Positions 1 to 11,443 of a stretch of DNA of 64,000 nt are shown here, one piece after another. The stretch lies in the NCBI RefSeq assembly GCF_932526225.1, contig NC_064034.1:1040001-1104000 (forward strand). The letters are read 5' to 3'. This DNA is from Nematostella vectensis (Eukaryota; Cnidaria; Anthozoa; Actiniaria; Edwardsiidae). Positions within the stretch are counted from its first letter, which is position 1, and each line of letters begins with the position of its first letter. The notes beneath the pieces are model-generated. The model was given only the letters and a program-made list of their open reading frames with translations, was not told the DNA's origin and did no database searches. Position numbers and translations under genes: made by a program.

Positions 1-3000
1 CTGAGCGATAGTGACATCCAGGCCCTCACGGCACAAATGCAGTCTTACAACCCTAGCAACGGTAGCCAACCAGAGGGTAACCATGACGACAAGGATCTAT
101 ACTGTAAGGGTCAAAACTGCTATAGATGTGGCACGTTTATAGACGAGTGTGAAGGTACTTGCACCGCATGCGGCACGCATTGTAAAAAAACAACAGGTCC
201 TTGCACTGCATGCCGGGACGTGTGTGATCGCTGTGGCAAAGCACGATGGAGGTGTGAATCGCAGCCCGAGAGCCTGGGTACAAGTGATGAGGAAGAAGAC
301 GGCGCGGAGCTCGTGGCAGAAGGAAAAGGTGAAGTGTTTTATCATGTGATAATTATCAACCAATCGTAAGATATCGTTTCGACTCGTTAGATGTCGCCGA
401 ATGTCGTTATAGATCATGGAGTGTGACTAGATGTCGCTTAGAAGTCACCGTGTGTCGTTAGGTTTCGCTGAGTCTTTTCAAATGCCTTAGAGTCTCCTTA
501 GATTTCGTTTTCCCAAACTGACTACAATTTGCCTTGTATTTCGCACAATGCCCTACCCCTGGGAGGATTTACACACAAAGTTGTAAGTTCGTCTTGCTGT
601 TGCATGATGCGTTTGTCCTCCGTATTTGCATGAATGTTGTTTACCGACGCTATGGCACTACCTTCCACAAACTTGTTTAATTTGTTTTTCTGTGTTTTGT
701 GAAGCCTGTTATAGCCTGTTGTAGTAGCAGCTAGGGAGATCACAATTGGACGTGTGCCTTCAAACGGAAAAATAAAAATGGAGAGATTGGAAAAACGGAA
801 CAAGCGCGGTCTTTAGATTTCCGTTATTGTTTTAATCAATAAATAGGACGCAGTACACCGGTGACCCGTTGCAAATGCAGTTCTTTCAGCTCACACAGAT
901 GCCCTTTTCCAGGTATCGATATTGAAGGCGCAGACGACGAAATGGAAAGTAATGGAGGTTAGTTAATAACAAATTGAACGTTTTCGTTAAGAAGCAAAAG
1001 AGCAGCGACGGTAAAAATTGTAGAAAATGGTGAGCTCAGACGGGAATCGAACCTGTGGCCTCTACCAACCGAAGCGATAATCATACCAATAGACCACATA
1101 GACTTGGATTGAAAACTTTTAAATTATCTGAGATTTAGACATTGGTTCACCATCTGAAACAAAATTCAATAATATGGGCTCAGACGGGAATCGAACCCGT
1201 GGCCTCTCGCACCCAAAGCGAGAATCATACCACTAGACCACTGAGCCTCTTCGTGTTCAATCCTGTATTTAAAACACTACTTTAGCCGTGATCCCACCAG
1301 TTTCATCTTTTTGATTGGATAATGGGCTGGCAGGTACTTGAACTATTGTAGCGAATCCACCCTATCACTTATGAAAAAAAAATAAGAAGAAAAAAATTAA
1401 AAAACTAGAGGGCTACCAAATACATCGCGTATGGATTAGCTTGCTAGGGGCAATTATCCTAATTAAAGATTTAAAGATTTAAAGATCATCAGCATAGAAT
1501 AGATCTTAGCAGTGGATTGACAAAGAACATTCACTAAGCTGATCAAATAAAGTTACCCCTTCTTCACAAGTTCTCCATTTGGCAGTAATATCATTGGATG
1601 TTGCTCTTCCTCACCTGACGTCAGTGTCCTTGTTTTCTAAACAAAACACAAAACAAATGAGTTCTTCGTTTTAAATATAATTCTAAAACTTCAGCTCTTA
1701 ACCAACCCCTGTGGCGCAATGGACTAGCGTGTTGGACTTCTAATTCAAAGGTTGTTGGTTCGAGTTCCACCAGGGGTGTATATTTTTACACTCACAGCCC
1801 AATATATGATATTTTTCCTAAGGCGCCAATTGATTTATTCAGGTCGAATAGCGCAAGAAAAATTTTCGCATGAGGCGCGCCAAAACATTGTCCTTACTCT
1901 AAGATCGGTGACCATAAAAAATACCGAAAAAGAGAAAACCTGAGACGTCTTGACATCCATCCTTACTAGCTGTGCTTTTTAATTAAGATAACAACAGCTC
2001 TCATACCTATCATTGTTAGTTACTATCTATATAAAGTTTACATTAACGAAACCCGCATGCAGTATAGTTTTTCTTCTTAACTCTAGATGAAGAGCAGCAA
2101 TCAGATGAAGAGGGTCACAAGAACCACAATCCGCAAACCGTAAGATGTTATATTATTCTGCATTTTTTTAATGATACCTGTGATGTCTCCCTGAAGGCAG
2201 TAAGTCGTCTTTTAGGCTAAGTTCAAGCGTCGTATTATCCATGGGCCGTATTTAATGCAAATGAAGATGAAACAATCGACTTGATTCATTTGCATGCATT
2301 TGCATTGAATACGGCTCACGGATAATACGACGTTTAAACTAAGCCTTATGCTGATCTGGACTTTAGGTGAAAGATGCTATTTGACCCGTGATAGAGTTAT
2401 AATTTTGGTTGTTGTTTTATTTGCAGAGCAAAACTCTAGCAAAGAAGCCGAAAACAAAAAGGTATAAATGCCATTGATAATTGTGAACAAGAAGATTAAC
2501 TAACTAACTTACACGATTTTGTCCTTTTTTATCGTTTATGCTCAGGTTGTCATGTGATGCGTTTGAGGAAACCGATAAAATCAAAAAATTGTTAGTAGAC
2601 CTAATTGTCTATTTAAAGCTCTTAGCAACCGAAGGGAAATGGGCAATACGTAGAATTCGTATCGATGTCCTGTTTTTGTATTGCCATATCTACAGAAAGC
2701 CAGTCGTCAAGAAGAAGAGAAACACCGACGGCGTCAAAATACCGCTGAGGACCCGAGCCTCTACTCTTGACAGCGTAGGGACTGGTATGGAACAGGAAGA
2801 CTTTGAGGTAGGTTACACCATTTTTTAACCCACCTTAAAATTAGTAAGAATATCTAAACGTCAAGGAAGTCCAAATATTTACTTATTGCACAGATCGAAT
2901 AATTGAGCCATCTAAACATCGGTTTCCTTCCGCACTTGGATTATCCCTATATTTTTTTACCGTAAGAATGTCGCCTTTGCGATATCTCAGGGTCACTTAC

Positions 3001-6000
3001 TTCCCTACTACTTTAAAAGAACCGACTGTAATGAATCTCAGTCTATTTGCAAAGATTTGACATGTTAAAATATTTGCTGATGTATTACTTGCTTATATTC
3101 TAGGAATTATCTGATCAGGAAAAATTGAAGGAGGAAGCAAATGGTAACGAGGAGAGTGAAGAGGTTACGGGAGAAAAAACAGCCGAAGATGCAGAGGAAA
3201 CACGACCGAAGCAATCACAATATAACAAGGTTAAAAAAAGGGCAAAGGCTTCCAAACAAGTGGTATCACAAACAGTGATCGTCAAAGGAGGCCCTAACAA
3301 GAAGGCGCTAAAAGAGAAAGAGAAGTCAACCGAGGAGAAAGAAGATGGCGAAAAGGACCCCGCCGTCAAGGAGCCTGGTGACTACAAAGAGGATGCTGGC
3401 AAAGAGGATGACGTCATCGAGAAAAAAACACAGGAGGACCATCACGAGGGAAAGAAATTGGAAGAGAAAGACGGAGAAACGAAAAAGGAAATAGAGAGGA
3501 CAGAAAACGCCGAAGAGAAACAGAAAGTTGAAGAGAAACCAAAACTAGAGGAACCGCCTGCTAAACCGGCAACTCCTAAACGTAACTATGATGGAATTAT
3601 TGTTTTGAAAATTAACCAAATGAAACATCGAAAACCGTTTTTACAGGCGCTAATTCCATTGTATTAACAAAGATGCCCAAAGTGAAAAGTGCCGAAAAGT
3701 GTTTTTTATGTTTTTATTATTATCAATTTTTTTCAGTTAAAGGAATTCAGAGAGTGAATGCTGCATTCAAAAACCGCACAGATTTAAACAGAAGATTGCA
3801 GTCAGTGCTGAAGTAAGTTATACGATGAAATAGGGACGCTAAAATAGTTTGAAGACCGCAACTATATCAAGTCATCACTGTGTGGTAACAAAATATGTTC
3901 ACTGCTTGTGCCAAATCTGAAGCAGCTGCTTTTCTTTGACAGAGTGGCGCTGAACAATGAGATAGCAGACGCTGATATGAAAGTGAGAAGAGGTGAGTGG
4001 ATGACAGGTGTGTGATTTTGTGACCGCGTGAAGGCAAATGTGCGATTTCGTGACCGCGCGATGGCAAGTGTGTGATTGTGTGACCGCGTGACGGCAAGTA
4101 TGTGATTGTGTGACCGCGTGACGGTCAAGTATGTGATAGTGCGACCGCGCGACGGTAAATGTGCGATTGTGTAATCGCGTGATGACATGTGTGCGATTGC
4201 GTGACCGCGCGATGTCAAGTGTGTGATTGTCTGACCGCATGACTGCAAGTATCTGATTGTGTGACCGCGTGACGGCAAGTATGTGATTGTGTGACCGCGC
4301 GATGGCAAATGTGCGATTGTCTGACCGCTTTATGGCTATTTTGAACAGTAACGATAATGCTGTTTGAGACGGGTTTTCAAGCATTTTAATTTTCATTTTC
4401 AGATTCCACGATCGACTACTTGGCTCAGTATCGTTTAGTTGATCGCTCCAAAATAGAGGTGTATGGCCGGGCGTTCACGGTGGAAGACGAGGACGAGGAA
4501 GGAATATTGACATATGAGGTGAGGGGGACAGACAGACAAGACGGACAGACAGACGGATAAACGGAAAGATAACCGGACGGACAGACAGACGGATAGATAA
4601 ACGGACAGACAAATAGATGACCGGACAGACGGAAACATAAATGGACTGAGGGACAGATGACCGGACAGACGAACAGTGCGACAGATAACGTATAGGCGGA
4701 CAGATAAACGGACGGACGGACTGAGGAGATGACGGGCAGACAGGATATCCTTCGGGCAGTAAATAATCATTTTCACATTTAATTTCAGCAAATGCTAATG
4801 GCGCTGGAGGGCGTACCAACAATAACAGGCATGTCCAGACAGCAACTGAACTATGTTCTTCAGGTAATCACACACCATAACAGGCCTGTCCAGACAACAA
4901 CTGTACTGTGTTTTTCAGGTAATCACAGAGTTTACCGCGTGTGAAGTTCACACGAACGTAGTTGAAGCGTCTTTGCAACATCTTTTAATTTCCTGGAAAG
5001 AAAATATTGACAAATTGCGTAACTATTCGTGTGGGACAGGTGTATCTAAACAGTAATGCTGAACTCGTTTATTTTTGACGATGACGTTATTGGCTAAGTT
5101 GCTATGGGAAACAGCTTTCTTATTGCAAATATCGAGGTAATTATTCTAGGGATTTCATTGGCCACATCATGTCGCCGGAAGCTGTTTGTTTGCCTTTTGC
5201 TGCGTTCATTTACCTGAGAAATCTAGGTGTATAAACCACTTGTTTCACTGCAATCTGAGTACCCTTGATAAAGCAGAAAGAAAATGTTCAAGCAGTCTTT
5301 TATTTGACAAAAAGGAAATTCTATTGACTTTCCAAGGACAATTTTTTTAACCTCAATATATGTCAACTGTACACCTGTGCTAAGCGTGAAACTAAATCGA
5401 CTTGCTAAATTACGGTGCTTGTTTTAAAAACAATCTGAATATCTAGAGAAAAACTTCCCGTCCATTTGCACACCGTTACCTCCCGTCTAACTGACAATGC
5501 TGGCTTGCTAACTGTGACAATGGGGTTTTTGAAAGATTAATGTAAACATGGAGCTTAAGAGCTTTTTGCATTGCAAATTCAGGAGGATAAGTTAAATCTC
5601 AATATTAATTTAAACTTGGAGTAAGGAAAATAAATCTATGATTTTTGTATTATAATACTTATTACTGAAAAATAATTAATAAATATAGTCTCCTGTTTTT
5701 TTCAGAGTTAGGAATTTATCTTTTATTTTATTTTTGTCTTTATAAATATTTTCCAAATGGTAAATAAACATGAAAAGTTGATCTGTCCATGTTCGTTTGT
5801 TTTCGTTTAAAGAGAACGAAAAAGAATCGACAAAAGTTCTTCTTGAGTCATCCAGTCTTTAGAGTCGGCTGTTTCCTTCAATTTATCATGTTCCATCCCT
5901 GATGAAAAGTCAGCGCGCGGTAAACTGTTCGTTCTTGTGCCCCCTCGTGGCAACAGTGATGTGCTTGTTGAGCTGCTGTCCTTCGAGATAGAACTGTTTC

Positions 6001-8401
6001 CCTCCACTACCCAACCCGTCAGCTCCTCGGACTCCTCAAATTTCGTCCTGTTTTCCATGAGAGATATTTTTCTTTGAATTCTTTTTAAAGTACTCGATTG
6101 TTTCCTTTTGCCATAATACGGGTCAGTAACTTTGATGCATCCTTGTTTCCTTGCGCCGCCTAGGTTATTAGGCAAAAATGTTTCCGTGCTGGTGGAAGGT
6201 TTGTGTGGTGTTGAAACTGACCCGAGTCGAGTCGGCTTTTCTCTGTGCTGAGTTCGTATTGATTTGGAACTCTTCATCTTTTTCCAGCTGAAGATAAGCG
6301 TTCAACTTGTGTGGACCTTTTAACCACGTAGGCTTCTCACGTCGTGGTACAGAAACACTCTTTGCTACTCTTTTCCGAGTCATCAGTCATTCACTCGAAC
6401 TTACAGGTGTTTTCAACAGCTGATGTCTTCTTTCCATTAAACCCATGCCAACAGATAGACAACAAGTCTCACAACTTGCGACAACTTGTGAATAAAACCT
6501 ACTGCTCGACAGAACAATATAACTAATGTTTCCACAAACAATGACGATAATTCAACAACAAAAAGGTTGAATGGAACTAAAACAAATATGCCACGACAAA
6601 ATAGATATCGGATCACAAACACTCCTGATACAAGCATCAAATGATACAAAAAATATATAAACACATTAAACATATTAGCATTTTTTACCATCAGTACTAG
6701 ATACCATGGTGTTTTTAAGCTTCTGTTAGCATTTTTAATATACTATCCACTTGACCAATGGGGTTAGACCTCTTTCATCAAACTTTGTTTTAAAATTGAA
6801 TTTGAGTTCGAAATGTGTAGATTCAGTGAAGGAGTTAATTGATTTTGACTCTCTGTACTTCAGTCAAGATTAAACCTTTTATGTTGGCTTTGTTGTAGTT
6901 ATCCATATCCATATGGAGAAATCGGCATTTTTTCCTGAGAAACCTGAATGAAAACTCAAATCAAATAGCGTTTGAATAAGCAATGCACTAACTGTTTTTG
7001 TCGCAAAAACACACCTTATTGTATAAGAAATAGGTTTTTTTTAATAAGAAGTAGGGTTTTTCAAAAGAACCCTTTTTATAAGAAGAAACGTGCTAAGAAT
7101 ATGTCGAGTCTGAGATAGGATGATTAAGTAGGATAAAAAATCAACTTTATGTTTATTAAGTTTTTTTTAAAAATAAAATCCTTTTCCCCAGGTGTTGGAG
7201 ATAAACTCCGTTTCACGTATCAGCTTCAAGATGTTCGCAGTCATTACCGCACTGTGCGAGCGAGTAATCACATTAGAGTAAGTAAATGGTCGCGGTCATC
7301 ACCGCATTTTGAGTTACCACATTAGAGTAAGTAAATGGTCGCGGTCATTACCGCATTTTAAGTAACCACATTAGAGTAAGTTAATGGTCGCGGTCATCAC
7401 CGCATTTTGAGTAATCACATTAGAGTAAGTAAATGGTCACGATCATCACCGCATTTTGAGTAACCACATTAGAGTAAGTAAATGGTCGCGGTCCTTACCG
7501 CATTTTGAGTAACCACATTAGAGTAAGTAAATGGTCGCGGTCATCACCGCATTTTGAGTAACCACATTAGAGTAAGTAAATAGTCGCGGACATTTTTTAG
7601 CTCTTTGAAAATAAAAAGCGTTATTGTCCATATAACTTATAATCAATATGACATTTCGCAGCCCAATGGTGAAAGACCTGGTGGAAGGGCTGGACCTCTC
7701 TCAGACGGAATGGAAACTAGACCTCTACAAGGTACGAAACAGGTCCTTAAACGCTTCACTCACAATGTAAAGGGAACCTGTAAGAGTAGGGAGAATTGCT
7801 CCCGGAATCACTGCATGGCTATCTCTCTGAGCCCACAGGACGAAGAGCCACCACGTGGATGTACTTTAGTTGGGAACCGTCATGTATGAATCTTTGCACA
7901 ATTTCAGAACATGTTCTACGTGACTGGTGACCGCTCGGCAACATTCATATCCTCTGAGAACCTACGGATCGAGTTGAAGGCCGGGGGACTGAGCCAGATA
8001 CAGGAAGATCATGTGATCAGACACATCATGCAGACAAGCGACGACGATAAGAAGGTAAATATTGGATAGATATGGAGGCAGACATGAACCCTCGCCTAGT
8101 TCCAGGCCTTATTGCACAGGTTTCTGACTGGTACGGTGCTATGGGTGTATAGGTATTGAATAGATCCAGACATAAATCGTCGCCATTCCCAGGCCTTCTA
8201 GCCTACTTGCAGGCGTTTACCTGGTGTTTTTTCGCTCTGCCTTAAGTCGTGGTCGCCATCTTAACATATTGTTTTACTTTGTTTCAGATTTCATTTCTAG
8301 ATTATATGGCGTATCTCCCGCTCTTCCTCTCAATACACGAAAATATCTGTGCCAACGCCCTTGACATGTCTCGTGATAAGTACACGAAAAAGAAACGATA
8401 A
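1..8401 (+). CDS. 3' portion of a Cys-rich, highly charged protein with EF-hand-like C-terminus (14 exons visible)
   Basis: I do not recognise the family by name. Exons read by splice consensus and unbroken phase: 1-328, 913-957, 2087-2139, 2427-2461, 2696-2807, 3104-3581, 3737-3812, 3943-3992, 4403-4518, 4789-4863, 7192-7277, 7662-7731, 7908-8054, 8288-8401 (TAA). They sum to 594 codons plus stop. The frame is open at base 1, so the start lies upstream of the window. Residues about 30-75 hold a dozen cysteines, many as CxxC pairs (CYRCGTF, CTACGTHC, CDRCGKARWRC), suggesting metal binding or disulfides. Exon 6 encodes a long Glu/Lys-rich stretch. Exons 9-14 form a helical domain with a near-canonical EF-hand loop (DEDEEGILTYEQ) and a second weaker one (SDDDKKISFLDYM). 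The protein ends KKKR. A calcium-responsive scaffold is possible but is inference. Introns hold three tRNA-like loci, several repeat arrays and an antisense ORF pair. Confidence 0.75.
1032..1103 (-). pseudogene. tRNA-Pro-like pseudogene
   Basis: The reverse complement is a diverged copy of the intact tRNA-Pro 70 bp away. The T-arm and 3' end are kept (GGTTCGATTCCCGTCTGAG). The acceptor 5' strand is altered so it no longer pairs, the anticodon stem is disrupted, and the loop would read CGG. It lies in intron 2 of the gene at 1-8401. Probably a dead duplicate. Confidence 0.7.
1176..1247 (-). tRNA. tRNA-Pro (anticodon TGG)
   Basis: The reverse complement folds as a 72-nt cloverleaf. The acceptor GGCTCAG pairs with CTGAGCC and is followed by discriminator C. 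The D-arm carries the box A sequence TGGTCTAGTGG, the anticodon stem is CTCGC/GCGAG around TTTGGGT, and the T-arm carries box B GGTTCGATTCC. It closely resembles animal tRNA-Pro genes. It is antisense within intron 2 of the host gene. Confidence 0.92.
1705..1778 (+). tRNA. tRNA-Arg (anticodon TCT), slightly degenerate T-arm
   Basis: The acceptor ACCCCTG pairs with CAGGGGT, box A reads TGGCGCAATGGACTAGCG, and the anticodon arm TTGGA-CTTCTAA-TTCAA gives anticodon TCT, as in animal tRNA-Arg-TCT. The T-stem GTTGG/TCCAC has one mismatch and one G-T pair. A T5 run at 1783-1787 follows, as expected of a polymerase III terminator. No anticodon-loop intron is seen. It is either a working gene or a young pseudogene. 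Confidence 0.75.
4008..4333. repeat. 30-bp minisatellite in intron 8 of the 5' gene
   Basis: About 10-11 copies of a unit containing GTGTGACCGCGTGACGGCAA followed by a GTGATT motif. The period is a multiple of three, so the minus strand reads as false 10-residue repeats (PSRGHTITYL-like). The first, diverged copy appears to start at the true 5' splice site (GTGAGTGGATGACAGG at 3993), only bases upstream. Confidence 0.9.
4524..4735. repeat. GACA/GATA-type simple repeat
   Basis: Degenerate tetranucleotide tract (GGACAGACAGACGGATAGAT and relatives) beginning within ten bases of the donor site of exon 9 (gt at 4519). It leaves spurious Ser/Val/Cys-rich ORFs on the minus strand. Confidence 0.85.
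5807..6383 (-). CDS. Possible antisense nested gene, Ser/Lys-rich, two overlapping frames
   Basis: The minus strand of intron 10 of the 1-8401 gene carries two overlapping reading frames. One starts at 6383 (MTRKRVAKSVSVPRREKP...). The other covers 5807-6277 and codes 156 residues (MKSSKSIRTQHREKPTRL... to ...LLSILFRSL). Both contain REKPTWL/REKPTRL followed by PHK, which hints at an internal duplication or one protein split by a frameshift near 6270. Composition looks protein-like (basic, Ser/Thr-rich, acidic end). AATAAA-type signals follow on the same strand near 5719-5732. No family is recognised. It could be a nested gene, a frameshifted retrocopy or a chance ORF. Confidence 0.4.
7231..7595. 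repeat. 49-bp minisatellite built from an exon end plus its donor site
   Basis: GTAAGT(T/A)AATGG motifs recur at 7278, 7327, 7376, 7425, 7474, 7523 and 7572, exactly 49 bp apart. The unit matches the last 47 bases of exon 11 (7231-7277: TTCGCAGTCATTACCGCA...ATCACATTAGA) joined to its GTAAGT donor. The true splice site is at 7278 and the remaining six are decoys. Confidence 0.97.
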
Positions 8402-8757
8402 AGTGGAAATCATCTAAGTACTCGAGGTACTGTCGAGGACAAACGATGAAGGGCAAATCATCCGAAGTGCCACCGAGCATTTCTCGAGGTACTGTCGAGG
8501 ACAAACGATGAATGGCAAATCATCCGAAGTGCCACCGAGCATTTCTCGAGGTACTGTCGAGGACAAACGATGAAGGGCAAATCATCCGAAGTGCCACCGA
8601 GCATTTCTCGAGGTACTGTCGAGGACAAACGATGAATGGAAAATCACCCGAAGTGACACCGAGCATTTCTCGAGGTACTGTCGAGGACAAACGATGAAGG
8701 GCAAATCATCCAAAGTGCCACCGAGCATTTCTCGAGGTACTGTCGAGGACAAATGGA
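8391..8757. repeat. 62-bp minisatellite overlapping the stop codon
   Basis: About 5.5 copies of a unit with core CTCGAGGTACTGTCGAGGAC followed by AAACGATGAAGGGCAAATCA. The first, diverged copy begins in the last codons of the 5' gene: AAACGATAAAGTGG includes the TAA at 8399-8401, while later copies read AAACGATGA. The array therefore forms the proximal 3' untranslated region. Confidence 0.92.
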
Positions 8758-9234
8758 GGACCTTTTGGAGACCATAGGACGTACTAAGGTCATCAAAGTA
8801 ATCAACGAGGAACCGCTGATACAACCTGAATGATTACTCTATGTAACTCTTCGAAACAGACAAATATAATATATATTTAGTGTTAAGAATGAAAACACAG
8901 TGTTATGAACATTGAGATTAGCTCTTTGACTAGATTCTAGGGGACGATGTAGGATAAATCAAAGTTCAATCTTTTTGATCTACAACTAATGCATTGCCTT
9001 CCGAGTGCAACGCACCCGAGCAAAAGAGAACGCTTGGGAGTAAATAGAAGGAGTAAATGTGGATTAATATATTAAATGTAGATAACTTGTGTATAGTTAT
9101 GCCAAATGAAGCTTGTATAATAAAAAAAAAATGAGTAAAGAACGTAGACACAATTGTGTCAGTCCCGGTCACCAATAGATCCATGTCACGCAAGCGCCCC
9201 GCCCCCAGTTAGAAGGTTGCGTGACCTAGGAGAC
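8758..9234. other. Probable 3' UTR and intergenic DNA
   Basis: AT-rich, with no convincing ORF. AATAAA at 9119-9124 is a candidate poly(A) signal for the upstream gene, but it is about 720 bp past the stop. TCACGCAA at 9186 and TTGCGTGA at 9216 form a short inverted repeat in a CG-rich patch. Confidence 0.4.
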
Positions 9235-9301
9235 ATGGCGGCTGCTAAGGGGACTAGCATGACCAGAAAGTTCTTTTACGAAACTCCACCTTCCCCTATA
9301 A
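9235..9301 (+). CDS. Possible first coding exon of an unidentified gene
   Basis: ATG in a good context (agacATGGCGGCTGC) just after a small CG-rich patch. It codes MAAAKGTSMTRKFFYETPPSPI and then a possible donor GTATTG at 9302. I found no convincing downstream exon, so this may be chance. It is listed because the composition and start context differ from the surrounding AT-rich DNA. Confidence 0.2.
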
Positions 9302-10663
9302 GTATTGGCTTTAAAAAAGGGTTCTATTGAATTGAATTGAGTTTACAGAGCTAGTACACCGCTGCATAAACCAATTTGTCATGACAGAAAAAAGACATTT
9401 TACTTCTGTAGAATAGTGGAAATGAGAATGTTTACTTATAACGACTTTGCAAGAAACCTAAGGACATACGGAATTACTTACAGAATGCAAAGAATACTAT
9501 AGAATGAAAAAATAAAAAAAAAAGGAAATTGGTTTAGCCAAGGTAAAACTAATAACAGCGTATCACTTTTGTCGTCAATTCCATCCCGGTAATCTCTTAA
9601 CTGTGTTTAAAATTTGTTATGATCGGGAACAATCTAAAGGGAAAAGAAATTGCACTTCAACTAATTGAATCCTTCAGTACTGATTCCTCTCTCGTGCATT
9701 TCGTACATAAAATAACGGGCTTAAAGGGCGATTATTTGTTTGCCATTGTATCGGTTCTAGGCTATCTAAAGCTCTACTGGCGGTCCTATTCGTAATTGGG
9801 TAAGACGTGAAAAACCTCGTGATTGACCGAATGTCAGGAAATGTCTCGGGTGCTGCACCTGCTCCGATGAATCCAGAGTTAGAATCGCACAAACCGAGAA
9901 GTACTGCATTTTCCTAAACGCAAGTGAAGCTAGAAGATCTCTAAGCAAAGAACAAGCTAAAGATCACGCAGAGAAGCGGGAAATTAAGGTTCACGTCTGG
10001 CACAGGATCAATTGAACATTCTGAAACAGAATGTCGAGGTTAGTCAAGAATAGAAAAAAATGATCTTTAACAAGCCTTAAGCCTGTTTCTTACGAAATGA
10101 TCAGGTACAATTACGTATTAGTCAACAATATGTTTAGCAGTGTCTATAGAGGCAAAGTTGATTCGATGATAACACTTTTGTGAATTGGTTTGACTCGGTT
10201 TGTAGCCAATTTTTGTTTGTCTTTACGAAAACAAATTAAGCAAAAAATCGGTGTTCAAAGTGTTTTACTGAAAAGGAAAAGGAATCACAATTTAATTCGT
10301 AAAAAATTTCATATTAAATAGTGGTTCATCTTTTGGCCTATTCTCTTTGATTTTGTCTGAAGTCAATACAATGTAGCAGAGATAAACACTGTGGTTATTT
10401 TTAGAGGGTCCTTATATTGGTCGTTTTTAAGCATTTTGCGAAGTCTGAGACGGGACCCCGCTCTTACATTTCCAAGCCTTATACCATCTACTTATCAAGT
10501 CAATCAAATGTTTTGTTTTTTTGATTGTAAGACGCCGACACCACTTTTTACACTTTAGTCTACGTTCAAAAATTCACTGAATTCTCAAAGTCGCAGAAAA
10601 ACAGACAGAAAAAGAAAATATATATCACTTCTACAATTTAGCAATGTTATTTTCCCTTAATAT
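9302..10663. other. No supported gene
   Basis: AT-rich DNA with short overlapping minus-strand ORFs (9674-9948) in two frames. They lack recognisable motifs or a clear splice model. Nothing else seen. Confidence 0.5.
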
Positions 10664-10714
10664 TTGCCAGTACTGGCTGAGATTTCTTTTAATGTTTGCT
10701 TTCTTCATAAAAGG

Positions 10715-11245
10715 ATGACTTATTCAAGAAGCTTGGCTGCATCCGTCTGCGCGTTGTTGATTTCTCTAAAGCTGAAACCACTACAGGCGACAGACTGCAA
10801 AACGCGACATTCCGAATTCGCCTACTCATTGGATGATTCCTACCAATCAGAGCTCGCCAGCAATTACCCACAATGCATTACGCGATGCCTATGGGATACT
10901 AACTGCGAGAGTGTGACCTATGACCTTATATGGAAGGCGTGTAAGCTGAGCAACCAGACCAGATGGACGCGGCCTTCCCTGTTCACTCTCAAGGAGAATC
11001 ACATCTACATGGAAATGCTGCGCGCTAATGTCCCACTGCTTGTGGAAGAGGGGGGGTCGTCGAGTAATTATGCTAATTATTGTTCTAGTAGACGAGAGGG
11101 GGATTACCGCCATCCTGAGGATTGTAGCAAGTATATCACGTGTGCGGCAGGGGGGTACACCCATATAAGGGATTGTGGGTCGAACATGAGGTACAACCCT
11201 ATCTCGAAAGTCTGCGATTTTCCCAACAATGTCAACTGCCACTAA
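10715..11245 (+). CDS. Secreted PAN/Apple plus chitin-binding type-2 (CBM14) protein
   Basis: Uninterrupted ORF of 176 residues from the ATG at 10715. That start is preferred over the in-frame one at 10664 because it gives a clean signal peptide (MTYSRSLAASVCALLISLKL, cleavage near LQATDC). Residues about 30-100 resemble a PAN/Apple domain (DCKTRHSEF...CITRCLWDTNCESVTYD...CKLS). A Ser-rich linker leads to a six-cysteine peritrophin-type module (YCSSRREGDYRHPEDCSKY...CDFPNNVNCH) that fits CBM14 spacing and aromatic residues. Likely extracellular, binding chitin or other glycans. The single exon is unusual among its neighbours. An upstream non-coding exon cannot be excluded. Confidence 0.8.
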   Translation: MTYSRSLAASVCALLISLKLKPLQATDCKTRHSEFAYSLDDSYQSELASNYPQCITRCLWDTNCESVTYDLIWKACKLSNQTRWTRPSLFTLKENHIYMEMLRANVPLLVEEGGSSSNYANYCSSRREGDYRHPEDCSKYITCAAGGYTHIRDCGSNMRYNPISKVCDFPNNVNCH

Positions 11246-11383
11246 AAATGCCGTTAAGTTCTTAAAGTCCATATAACCTTTCAGAGTTGATAGACTTTGT
11301 CAATTCTTTATATTTTCATCTTCCAAATGGTAAGTGGTTCGTATGGATCCTATAAAACACGCGTTCGCGCGAATAACTCAAAT

Positions 11384-11443
11384 CAAGAGACCATGATATG
11401 CATCATAGTCTCTTGAGACCATGATATGCATCATGGTCTCTTG
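11384..11443. repeat. Tandem near-palindromes
   Basis: Two adjacent copies of a hairpin-forming sequence. AGAGACCATGAT and ATCATAGTCTCT (second copy ATCATGGTCTCT) flank ATGC. Each copy can fold alone, and the pair can also cross-pair. Not part of any gene. Confidence 0.85.
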
